DNA of 64,000 nt from Eumeta japonica. Its lineage: Eukaryota; Arthropoda; Insecta; Lepidoptera; Psychidae. Each line of letters starts with the position of its first letter. Within the stretch, counting starts at the first letter, position 1. The notes beneath the pieces are model-generated. The model ran no database searches. It had not been told where the DNA came from and saw only the letters and a list, made by a program, of their open reading frames with translations. Position numbers and translations under genes: made by a program. The stretch covers positions 62,001 through 126,000 of the forward strand of contig BGZK01001003.1 of assembly GCA_005406025.1 (NCBI GenBank), written 5' to 3'. Shown in pieces: positions 11,491-21,609 of the stretch.

Positions 11491-11749
11491 TGAAACCTTA
11501 TGTAAAACTAATGACAAAAAAGTAAAATGAAAACAAAATGTTCAAAATTCTCACTTTCAAATGTAACATATCTGATTCTTTCAAATGTAACATATATGAA
11601 CTTTTTCAATATGAAACTGAGAATTGTAGTTTGTTAATTCTACTGTATTCACAGATACGACTCTAGATAACAGGCTTCAATAGGATCCTCATATAAGTAA
11701 ATTCGTGTAATCAAAAAAATATGAAATATATGAGTCATTGAAACTGCTA

Positions 11750-12130
11750 GATTATTTTATTGGCAGCGTCATGTGATGATATATCAAGATTGATCAAACA
11801 GTTCTTAAATTATAAAAGAATATACAAACAGTCAGAGAGACAATAACGTGTCATTTGCGCAACCACATGGTTTGAGCGTGTATTAATTTTTATCAGAGTT
11901 AGTCAAATCATAAAAGAGCAAACAGACTGTAGCTTATCATTTGTGCAATAACATGTGACTACACCAATAATTGATGTACAGTTACAACATATAGGAAATA
12001 TTGACCAATCTTGATAAAAGTAATTTTTTCAAGGTTGGCCAAACCATTTTTAAGTTACAAAAAAAAAACATATATACATACAAACAGACCCACAGACAGT
12101 AGTCTATAATTTGCATGTTCTCAATGTACA
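11750..12130. repeat. Degenerate interspersed repeat, two related halves
   Basis: Motifs of the form GATCAAACAGTT...TATAAAAGAATATACAAACAG recur as GTCAAATCATAAAAGAGCAAACAG and GGCCAAACCATTTTTAAGTTAC...CATACAAACAGACC. Such strings are typical of non-coding ends of insect retroelements. The family cannot be named. Confidence 0.4.
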
Positions 12131-12619
12131 CCAGTGATTCTTAAACTAATTTTTTTCACTGCCCATTTTGAGAATAAACACTTTTAATGCTTCATAAAGT
12201 TTTATAACTCAACATCTGTTTTCGAGAATCTTAAAAGCAGGTATTGAAAGTATAATTTTTAAATATATATTATTATGTGGATATATAATCATTAGAATAT
12301 GGTTTATGGACTCTTGTTACAAAACAATATATAAGACTTTTCAAAAAAACAATCCCAATATCAAAGTTTTTGGGTATTAACATTAACACTCATTTGGAAT
12401 GCTGATTCATCTTAAGAAGAATAGGGAAAAAAACCCAAGGTTTGCTCTTTTTTTGCTCAAAGATACATGATAGATAGTCAATAAAACTAGCATATTTTAA
12501 AATTACATGAAACAGCCTGATAGCCGAACAGTTAGTTGCCACAGTGCTTTTTCATCAATATATTCAAATATGGCACAATAGCCCTTTACCACATAACTTT
12601 TATTTTAATGATAGTTTTA

Positions 12620-14100
12620 AATTCATTCAATGGAAAATTTTGGGACATTATTGTAAACTGCAAACATTGCCCCTTAAATGATTCGTTAACTTTGCTGAGT
12701 CTGGTTTTATGAGCAGCAAGGTCATTCTTATTTTTAACGTGAATATTATGAATGTCGCTCATTTTTTGGAATGTTTTTATATTTCTTTTGACACATACCA
12801 GGTTTTCGTATATTTATTGTGATGGAACAGTTTAAATATTGATTGCTTTAAATTTTTCTCAGATTGATGCTGTTGGTCTAAAGGTATCAAGTTATAAATG
12901 GCACAAATAGCTCGCTTCTGCAGCACAAAAATTGTGTTTATATTGGTTGCATGACCCCATAATAAAATTCCATAGGTCATGAGACTATGAAAAGAACTAA
13001 AATAAACTAATCTTGTGGTTCTTTCATCTGTAAGCCACTGAATTCTTTTGACTGCATATGCTGCAGAACTAAGCTTTTTCGCCAATTTCTTTATGTGGAA
13101 ATTCTATTTTAACTTAGACCAAGAAATAGTCGTGTCCATAATATTCAGTATCTCATCCCTGACTACTGTTTGTGCCAATCAATATTAAACAAGGAAAATT
13201 TTATTATTTTTGTTTTCTTCTGATTGACCAAAAGATTGTCAATTGCAAACCACTCAACTATTTCTGAGATAATATTATTTACTTCGTCAAAATCTGGTTG
13301 TTGTCTATTAACCTTAAAAAGCAAGAATAATCATCAGCAAACAGTACAATCCCATGCTCTTCCTTCACAAGGTGTGGTAGATCATTAATATAAACTTGAA
13401 ATAGAAATGGTCCAAGAACTGAACCCTGTGGCACACCCATACTGACTGCAGATCTCGACGACCTCTCACCATTAATATCAATACTAAACTGCAACTCAAA
13501 TATGACTGCAGAAGTCCAAGTGAGAGACCCCTGGCGCTGTAGTGACGTAGTTTCCTGATCAATGTATCACGATGAACGCAATCAAATGCCTTGGATAAAT
13601 CACAGAAAACACCAATTACATCTCGTGACTCCTCCCAGGCAACAAAAATCTACTGAATAAGCTCAAGACCAGTTTCGATTGTTGAGTTGACCTTTTGTAA
13701 ATCCAAACTGTTTTTAATGTTCATCAAATTATTGTCATAAAAATAGCGCGATAATTGATTTACGATTAGTTTTTAAAAAAAATTATTAAGTGTCGCTAGC
13801 ATTAATATTGGTCTAAAGTTTGAAGCGCAAGATATCTACCAGATTTAAATGTCGGAATTATTTTACTTAGCTTACGATCTCGAAACGCGCCACCGTCATC
13901 ACAACCATTAAACATCGATACTGAACATGAAGCACAAGATTAGCAGTCTTTTATCTTTATAGATTTAAAGGGTTTAAGAATATTAATATAATTTTCATGT
14001 GCAAATTCAAATGCAACACTATAATCATCGATGTTATGCTTCAATAGAGATTCGATGAGAGTGGGTAATTACTTTAAAAGTTGTGTAGTTATACTTGGAA
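12620..14100 (-). pseudogene. Non-LTR retrotransposon (LINE) reverse-transcriptase relic
   Basis: Read on the minus strand, the region shows RT blocks of an APE-type LINE: a decayed LSKAF-like zone and LIRKLRHYSARG-like text, then GVPQGSVLGPFLFQVYINDLP, FADD in IVLFADDYSC, and the C-terminal region with MTYGILLWGHATN and LQKRAICAIYNL. It is split by several frameshifts and stops. The 3' end near 12620-12720 aligns with the 3' end of the second relic at 27.8-28.05 kb, showing that they are one family. Jockey/CR1-like clades use these motifs; I cannot place the clade precisely. Confidence 0.85.
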
Positions 14101-14249
14101 TATTCATAAAAAAAAAAATTCAAAAGCAAAAGCTACATCGACAGTAACGACAGTGCGGCGACACAGCGGCGCACGCGCCCGAGGCGCCGGCGGGTCACCG
14201 GCCGCGACTCGTCGACGGGAGGCCTCCCAACTACTACTAATGTTTTGTC

Positions 14250-15130
14250 ATTAGTGACTCGAAACCTTTCATAGTTATATTTACTAATTTCTATTAAATT
14301 ATCCATTGCCGAAGTGGATAATTTAATAAAAATTAGTCCCATTCTAATTCGTATCTCTCCCCCATCTTCTTTTGTGCTAGTTCATATTTTGCAGTTATCG
14401 ACTGCAAAAAATGTAGTTAAACATAAAATTTCTGATTTCAGGCATTGTGTATCACATTCATAATTTCCTTTTATAATCACCAAATTTAACTGATAAATCT
14501 TTTATTTCTTTTATCATATTTATATTTTTAGATAAATATTGATTCCTTTCAATCTGTTTTCTAGTGATTTTAATTAAAATTACTGAATTTCTACATTTTT
14601 TTCTTATTAATTTTTCTACAGGGTAGTATATTAATTTTTAGTTCTTTTTTATGGAGTTATCACACGTCAAATCTATAGATGTATAAGGAACATTTAGTTA
14701 TTTTGCGAGCTAGCGGAAAATTGCTATGGGTGAATTTTCGACCAACGCATTGAACAATGTCTGAGTACAAAAAGCTTTTAAATCATTGTTTTCTTGTTGT
14801 AATACAGTTAATTGTGTATATGCATCGCGCAATTTTACTTCCAGATTAGTAGTGAGTTTGAGGGTATCTTACAACGCATTGCTGCTCCGGTCAAACCCAT
14901 CCATCATCAGCTGGAGTTCGTTTCTTTCTTCTCGAGTGTTAATTAATTGACAATGGAGTTCCACCGACTCTTCTCATCTGTTTGTTTTTATTTAACACAC
15001 GTAGTATTTCTTTTTCACTATCTTCTCTCTTCTGTAGTAAGTGCTCGCAACTGGCTCTAGATGTATTTAATTCTAATTGTGTGTGTTTCAACTGTTTGTC
15101 GAGCTGATAGGCAGTTGTCCTACGAGTGAC
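14250..15130 (-). pseudogene. Possible LINE ORF1-like coiled-coil relic
   Basis: On the minus strand from about 15131, a reading frame begins VTRRTTAYQLDKQLKHTQLE and continues with heptad-like Leu/Asn/Glu/Lys text (LLQKREDSEKEILRVLNKNK). After a break it continues ELQLMMDGFDRSSNA and then LEVKLRDAYTQLTVLQQEN. This is a strong coiled coil. Its position upstream of the LINE RT relic on the same strand suggests a LINE ORF1, but no zinc knuckle or RRM is visible, so it could also be unrelated. The stretch 14150-14225 is strikingly GC-rich. Confidence 0.4.
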
Positions 15131-15189
15131 CATTTTAACTAAATAATTATACACAATTAAAAAAAAGCAAAGCAACCATGCAATCAATT

Positions 15190-16285
15190 ACAAACTCGAA
15201 ATTTATATTCACAATTTGTAAATTAGGTTATATTCACATTTATGTGTTTTATAATCTCATAAGTTATTTAATAATAAGATGCCATACAACGGGGAAGAAA
15301 AAAAATAAATCAATCTACCTATTTGATTGGCGAAGAGATTAACGCATACAATGGTTTATAAGTAATTTGATAATCACTATAATAATACAATACACAGTTA
15401 AAACAATATTTGACTATCACATTACTAATGTCATGGAGCTAAAATGTTTAGATGCTCGTTTTAATAATACTAAGCCGTGAAACACCTCTATTCGTATCGA
15501 CCGGCTCTCCGCGAATCCTTATAACAATATCTTCGGACATATGTACAAAGTACTATCTGGTCCCAAATTAAGCAATGAAGCTTGTACATTAATTTTTATA
15601 GATTTTTGCTTGTGCAGGTCTTGTCATGTCTTTCAAAAAAATGCAACGTATAAGACTCATCGAAACAAAACGCATGTATCCAGTTTACTGGTAACAACTA
15701 AACGAATGAGCCACAACTCGAGGAGCTTATTAATAAGCACTAAAGGGTTACAATTCCACCCTTTGGTGTACAATGGCTCAAAATATACACCAAAATGTAT
15801 ACTTCGAGACATTTTCGTCATCTAAATAATACATGACTGTTATAGATATATAAAAAAGAGAAGATGTACAGAAGTGTACATGATGTCTGTCTCACATTTT
15901 ACGATAACATTTTGCAATGCCAAAGAAAAAGATGGGAAAAAACATTATTTATTATCTGACATTTTAACCGAAATGTCATAACATAAGGTATATTTTTAAT
16001 GCAAAGAACAAGAAACGATAATTTGCTATTGGGAAACAATGAATTCTATTTTTTTTATTTACACGTGCTTTTCTAAAACAAGATATGAGTGGAGTGGTTT
16101 AATATTATTTTAAAATATTTAGTATTGTTTTTTGGTTGAATGTTTAAAAAGAATTATAGTTCATTTTTCTTCATAATAAATGTTACTATAGTAATCACTT
16201 AAGACTAAAATGAACATGAACCTTTAATTTTATAATGTCGGTGAAAATATATATGAAAGAACTTAATAATTTTTTGAAGTGGGGA
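15190..16285. other. AT-rich, no gene seen
   Basis: I see no family-level coding or RNA feature here. It separates the LINE relics from the second Harbinger element. Confidence 0.5.
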
Positions 16286-16502
16286 ATTCACTACCAGACC
16301 GGCCGCGACGGCCGCCCGTCACGGGCGAGTCCGTCGACCAGTGCCCGCCGCATGCCCGGGGATTCGCATTTTATCTGCACAAGCACAGACAAGTCAATGT
16401 GAATGGTCGCGCCGGGCGGCTCGCTTTCATTCACGCGTCAGAGTGCAATTAGAGCACACGCTTGTTTCCAATTATTGTATTGATGTTAACATTAACGAAA
16501 AT

Positions 16503-16911
16503 AAACAATTTTGGCAATCTTTCATTTCAATTTAGCAATCGCATCCTTGTTTGTGGAAAATTAAAAGCAAGGGATATATGAATAGCGACCTAAGAAATGT
16601 ACAGCGAATTAATTGAAAATGCGAAGGAAATTCATGATAATGCTGATTTGGCGTTCGTTAAAAAGAAGATAGAATCCATGAGGAATTGTTTTCATCGTGA
16701 GCTACGAAAGGCGAAGCGATCGCTGAAGACGGGTTCATCAGCAGATTCCGTATATGAACCAACTCTATGGTATTTCGATCTGATGCATTTTACATCCGAC
16801 CAAGAGGAAGCAAGACACAGAAGGTCTTCAATAGCTTTACCCCTTTCTATGGTCGAAGACAGTAGCGATGATGCAATCGCAAGTCATCATCAGTCAACTA
16901 TGTATTTCTGA
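16503..16911 (+). pseudogene. MADF-domain protein relic
   Basis: The conserved MADF blocks are all readable. FISI, an in-frame TAG where a Tyr is expected, QSHPCLWKIKSKGYMNSDLRN, then after a one-base frame change YSELIENAKEI, DLAFVKKKIESMRNCFHREL, a Lys-rich stretch, and VYEPTLWYFDLMHFTSDQE. An acceptor-like CAATTTAG precedes the QSHPC block, but the in-frame reading across it is equally natural. No BESS domain follows; the frame ends at 16911. One nonsense change and one frameshift show it is not functional. This is the DNA-binding partner of the Harbinger-type element around it. Confidence 0.8.
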
Positions 16912-17191
16912 AAGAACGTTAGGAAATCAAATGATTTTGTCTTTTATAAAAATATTAGGTAAATACATGAATACTTTACAGTTTTGTCTTACTCACACAT
17001 TTGCTCCTGTGAGAGCAAGGCAAAACAATTTAGTTGTAACTATTTACTCCGTATACAACGATTATTCTAAGAGATTTAACACTATTCAAGTTTGTATAAT
17101 GAGTCTTGGAGCAGGACTTTGATCGTTGATGGAATCTAATAAAATGTAAAAAAAATAATTAAAAATTGTCGGACACAATTACTTAGAGTGA

Positions 17192-17345
17192 CTACAAAAC
17201 CACATTATTTTGAAATTCTACTTGTCCTTCGTCATTATAATAGTTTGTAAAAGTTTGTCTAGCCTTTTTACCTAACTCATCACTATTGCGTCCTCTATTC
17301 TGTAAGCTATCTAGCTGATAGATAGATAGCGTTTCTAATGCTTTA
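17192..17345 (-). pseudogene. Harbinger transposase C-terminal fragment
   Basis: The minus-strand reading LQNRGRNSDELGKKARQTFT followed by NYYNDEGQVEFQNNVV is the characteristic end of one branch of Harbinger transposases (RDxFxNYFNxEGxVxWQ pattern). The upstream text (to 17503) is hydrophobic and does not resemble the catalytic core. The core with its DDE residues is therefore missing or unrecognisable. Confidence 0.65.
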
Positions 17346-17864
17346 TAAAAAATGGAGAAAAAGCAGTGCATAATTGCAAAAAAAAGTAATTGCAGACATT
17401 CTATACCACGATAGACTGGGAAATTGAACGAGCAATGTAATTTTTCTGTGGAAAAGGCACCTGAAAACAACATTAAAACCCACATCATGCCACAAAATAC
17501 CATAAACTATTAGCAATTTCAACCATCCACTACGTAGATATCATCAACAGGACAACGTTTTTTTCCTTTGCGTCCGACCGCACGTCCACGAGGTCGCGTC
17601 TACGAAATGTTGAAATAGACGAGACTGCACTACAACATTATTTTAAATATAAAAAGCAATTAATAACTCTCAGTTTATGAAATTCGTTTTTTAATGCCTT
17701 AAATAATTTCGTGCAGATTTCAGATATTATTTTTCCCCAGTAGTTGAGGTGATACAAGCACAAGTGAATTTCATATCTGCATACGTTCTTACAGTTGCTA
17801 TACATCTAGTGCAGCAGTTAATTTCTGTCTAGCACTGACGCTTCCTCATCTGAGTGTTTTTGAC

Positions 17865-18015
17865 GTGACAACGTCTTAAATTAGGTTGCGGCTGGGAGTC
17901 ACTTATGAAAAAGTGTAACGCTCGGTAACGTTACGATGAGTCACCGAACAGAGAGAGCCCGCCGAATGCCCGTTCTCTCCCACTCAACTATGATCGGTCA
18001 GCGCGCGCTAGCTAG
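17865..18015 (+). mobile_element. Insertion within Harbinger relic, related to the element at 30.72-31.08 kb
   Basis: The DNA begins GACGTGACAACGTCTTAAA and includes a GAGTCACTTATGAAAAAG phrase, a CTCTCTCCCACTC phrase and GATCGGTCAG. The reverse complement of 30890-31075 has the same landmarks in the same order: CGTGATAACGTCTTATAAAT, CACTCACGAAAAAGCATGAC, CTCTCTTCCACTCTATCGGTC. It is therefore a copy, probably partial, of the same short transposon family, lying where the transposase core should be. Confidence 0.55.
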
Positions 18016-18191
18016 ATAGTGCATAGCTTGCAAATGTATTGCAAGATTATTGTATGTATTTGTAATATAAATACGTATGTATGTGTAGATAAAAGCAAAA
18101 TTTTGTTAATATGAAATTCAGTTTTGAATTCTTTGTATAAATTAATGTTTTAAATATAATTCTTTGTGCAGAACTTCACATTAAAATGATT

Positions 18192-18479
18192 TTACCATTC
18201 AAAGTCGTTGTCACGTAAAACTTTCGCCCGTATACCGACTTTACAGGCAACCAATTTTTTTCTTTCAATCGAAGGCTTTATTGATTGGAGTAAAGCCTCA
18301 AATGCCCCCATATTCATGCGTAGGTAATTGTATAAATCCCCTTGTTCTAGAACCTCCAATTCTTTCAATAAGGACATATGAGTATTTATTTCTCTCTAGG
18401 TACCAGTTTTTGCACCATACTCTTCCTATTTCTTTCTTTCTTCACCAATTATAGCAAATCTCAGTCTTCTTTCTGCCAT
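18192..18479 (-). pseudogene. Harbinger transposase N-terminal fragment
   Basis: From ATG 18479 the minus strand reads MAERRLRFAI, then in a shifted frame WCKNWYLERNKYSHMSLLKE, LEVLEQGDLYNYLRMNMGAF and EALLQSIKPSIERKK. This is the N-terminal domain that precedes the catalytic core in PIF/Harbinger transposases (LLxELxxxDxxxYxNFLRM pattern). It stops at 18192. Frameshifts at both sides of the WCKNWYL block show decay. Confidence 0.75.
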
Positions 18480-18599
18480 CGTGTTGTGCAGTTGACCGAA
18501 CTGAAGCTCTCCGAAAGACTAAATAATGGCGACAGATTGCTGCGCCGGGCGGCCCGCAGTCAGTCTGGTGGTGAATTATATACTGTTATACTCTAATAA

Positions 18600-19640
18600 T
18601 GTACAACTTTCTTGTTATTTATATAACAAAGTAAGATGACAATTCATTAAACACATATTTTGATGAACATAATATTTATATGCAGTTCGTTAAAAAACCA
18701 AATTCAAATATAATAACATATTTTTTCTTGGATAAGGTTTAATCTATTTTATGATTCCCCTTTAAAGGCAATTTTACGATTTGCATAGATATAAAACAAA
18801 CACTAAATCAAAAAATAAAAAAAGACGACTTCATTAATCAAGAACTGAGTCTATTGATAAGCGACCGAATAATGCGACAACGCAAGAAATACGAGACAGG
18901 TGTAGCTTAGGTCTATTTCTTTTTAGTCGGTTTATATCTGCTTTTGATGCTATTTTAAATAACGAAATACAAAATACTCATCGAATACTCGTTGTAATAC
19001 ATGATCGAGCACCTATAATAAATAAATTAAATTTTGCTTATAAAATAAATTTCATCCTTTCTCATAGCTTTTTAGGAGTTATTTTTGCATTTTTTAACAG
19101 AGTACTTTGACGTCGAACGGAAGGTACGATGAAACCACACTGAAAGCAATGAGTGCTACGTCAATGGAGTGCTACGAGTAAACTGTTTTAGCACGCAGCC
19201 ACTGCGGCCGTTTTTGAGCGCGGGACTGTGCATCTTCTATTTTTTATAAATTAATGGTGACTGCATCTCCTCTTTATGACCTCTTTACGTCTATGAACAT
19301 ACCACAAAAGAAAAAGAATCGAGAACCTCTTCTTTTTTTAAGTGGGTTAAAAGAATGTCTTAAAGATAACAATTAAAACAAATTCCTACATCATATTTGA
19401 AAATATCTTTATAAGTATTGATATAAATCTTTTGAATTTAAATACGTATTTGATGTAAAGAATGAATATGAAGCACTTTTAAAAGTTTGTCAATATCAGC
19501 TCAAGATCACGTAAAAACAGTCTTAAATCGTTACATTCAGTAAATGCGTAGCCTATTTCTCTTAGCAACATTGTTGCAGCACTGAATTCACGTTCAGACA
19601 AATACCTACGACGATGGGAATGCTCTCAGAAATGATTGAA
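18600..19640. other. Geneless, AT-rich
   Basis: No coding or RNA feature is supported. A small GC-rich patch lies near 19130-19215. Confidence 0.5.
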
Positions 19641-19649
19641 AGATTAACA

Positions 19650-19685
19650 CACACACGCACGCACGCACACCCATATATATTATAT

Positions 19686-19728
<43 letters not shown>

Positions 19729-19770
19729 ATTGTAATATATATGTGTGTCTTATTGCTTTATTGAACAGTT

Positions 19771-19812
<42 letters not shown>

Positions 19813-19835
19813 CACACACACATATATATGTATAT
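19650..19835. repeat. Compound CA / TA microsatellite
   Basis: ACACACGCACGCAC runs into long (TA)n tracts at 19690-19725 and 19774-19808. The motif is then mirrored by ACACACACATATATATG. The open frames across it on both strands (Tyr-Ile repeats) are artefacts. Confidence 0.95.
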
Positions 19836-19839
19836 ACAA

Positions 19840-21460
19840 AAACTGTTCACCTAAAGCAATAAAGATTAGTTTGTCATTAAATTCCACATTAACATTAACT
19901 TCACTTATAACTTTTCAGTGGTCTGAATTGGATTTTCTAGAAAACTATTTGGAACGTGCACTGTCAGTCCTTCTAAGACGAGCGATTTTGTCTAGAATTT
20001 AATCGATGCGTGTAGTCTTGACTATAAGCGGAGATAAAATTTAACTGCATCATGTATCCAGATATAAAAACGTTTTCTTGTTCGTTTTCTTGGTCAGAGG
20101 AGAAAACGGTTTTCGACCTTCGAGGATGAAAAGCCTTCCTCTTCCGCCTCGTCGCTCACTGGCGGAGACCATCGATGGTTACTCTCTAGTTCTAACCGGT
20201 CTCCATTGGAAGTACTGGCAGAGAAATCCTCCTTCCTGATTTTAAGTTTCGCTGGTCGGATTTCATTTTAAGTATCGCCGGCTGCGGATGTGACCTGACC
20301 CCATTTACGTGCACTTATTACGCGAAAATAATAAATCGAAGTCCAAATATGAAAAGAAGAGTTTGTACCATCGATAGTTAAATGTAAAATGTATAGCGAT
20401 GAGTGACGGATGTAGGCGCGCTCAATGTAAAAGGTCGGGAGCGCGCTACGCTTTGCAGTGAAAAGCCCGCAGTGAAGTAAATGAGGTAGAATAAGCCAGC
20501 TAATGGTAAGTTATTCATTTATTTATGATCTGAAGGCAACATCAAGGCTTTTTCAACCAACGTTGTGTGTTTGGAATAAATATATATGTAATTATTTGAT
20601 ATCAATAACATTTTTAATACTTATTTTATGTTTATGTCTCCAAATTTATCTTCGGATCGAGGCTGCGGAGGTCTCGGAGGGCGACGTCACTGGCGCCGCA
20701 GCAGGCAGTACCGAGCGACGGCCCGTGTGGGGCGTTATCGGCGTGCGTCACTTATCGACGCTCGCTCCTTGACATTGGCAGTGGCGGCGATATCGTGACA
20801 AAGGATTTTCCGTGTCGTCGCGTGTCGCGTTATCGCCGGATTGCCGTAACTTGAAGTTTTCCGTCAGGGCGGCCTCGCCGAGCGGACACCGATTATCTCA
20901 CAAAGGATTATCTTCATCTCGGCGTCTACCTCCTATCGCTCCCGTCGGTAGCGCGCGGTGCCGTTCGCATCTAAATACTGCTCATATGTCCCGCATCGGA
21001 ATTCATGCTGGAAATTATTTATTTCTTGCCACTGTAATGGACTCAAAAGATCGTTATATTTTTCATAGTGACCACTGATGGATTGTTTCCATCGCAGAAT
21101 ATTTCTGTCTTTAAAATCCCTTTTACATTTTTTTTTAATCATGATGATTATTGGTTTGTTAAATATACATATTTCTTTTACAACAGTCTTTGTGTGCTTC
21201 ACAGTATCGTAAAAAGAGATGAAAAATGTCCAACCTGCGGAGTAGCGGGCCATGCGACACACGACACGCGCCGTCTAAAATATTCGATTAGGATACTATT
21301 ACAATTTTTATTTTTATTTATTTTTTTATTAAATGGTGATATTCACTATTTTAGAATAACTTTGTTAATAAGTAGGTTTTTTGAAACGACGTAATTCACA
21401 ATTATTATAATTATCTTATCTTCTTAATATCATAAATGTGAAAGTGTATGATTGTGGACG
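19840..21460. other. Geneless stretch with a GC-rich block at 20640-20970
   Basis: No family could be assigned. The block 20640-20970 is much richer in CpG than its surroundings. A minus-strand frame of 109 codons over 20933-21262 is not low-complexity (for example LRWKQSISGHYEKYNDLL and EINNFQHEFRCGTYEQYLDA), so a transposon-derived or unknown exon is possible. Confidence 0.4.
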
Positions 21461-21470
21461 TTAGTCGCTC

Positions 21471-21536
21471 GCCGGTGGCGGCCGGTGGCGGCCGGTGGCG
21501 GCCGGTGGCGGCCGGTGGCGGCCGGTGGCGGCCGGT
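21471..21536 (+). repeat. 10-bp tandem repeat GCCGGTGGCG, about 6.6 copies
   Basis: Six exact copies of GCCGGTGGCG (21471-21530) are followed by GCCGGT. The unit resembles the hAT terminal sequence CAGTGGCGG found inverted at 24270-24278, so this array probably grew from the left end of the hAT element. Confidence 0.95.
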
Positions 21537-21609
21537 GAGTTGTCGAACTGGTGGTGCACATTACTCGCTCACCAAATATCAAAATTAGAAAAGGCAACAA
21601 TACAACAAT

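Larger units (their letters stand above)
16289..18573. mobile_element. Second PIF/Harbinger-type element, decayed, with GC-rich inverted ends
   Basis: The left end reads CACTACCAGACCGGCCGCG; the right end, on the other strand, reads CACCACCAGACTGACTGCG. Both are followed by CG-rich DNA. AATT flanks both ends (16285-16288 and 18574-18577). Because AATT is its own reverse complement, it could be a target duplication or part of the repeat. Inside are a MADF-domain relic on plus and the two ends of a Harbinger transposase on minus, the same protein pair as in the first element but a different family by TIR. The element is 2285 bp, of which roughly 850 bp between the transposase fragments is unrelated sequence. 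Confidence 0.75.

Noticed and set aside
12513..12590. A tRNA-derived SINE with weak A and B boxes
   Set aside because: Only short, degenerate matches (TAGCCGAACAG, ATTCAAAT) are present; not enough for a call.
11140..14100. One LINE copy with a 5' inversion by twin priming
   Set aside because: The inverted endonuclease fragment lies beyond the 3' end of the RT relic, not at its 5' end as twin priming would give.
19562..20002. Overlapping open frames with long Tyr-Ile runs on both strands
   Set aside because: They are translations of a (TA)n/(CA)n microsatellite and cannot be genes.
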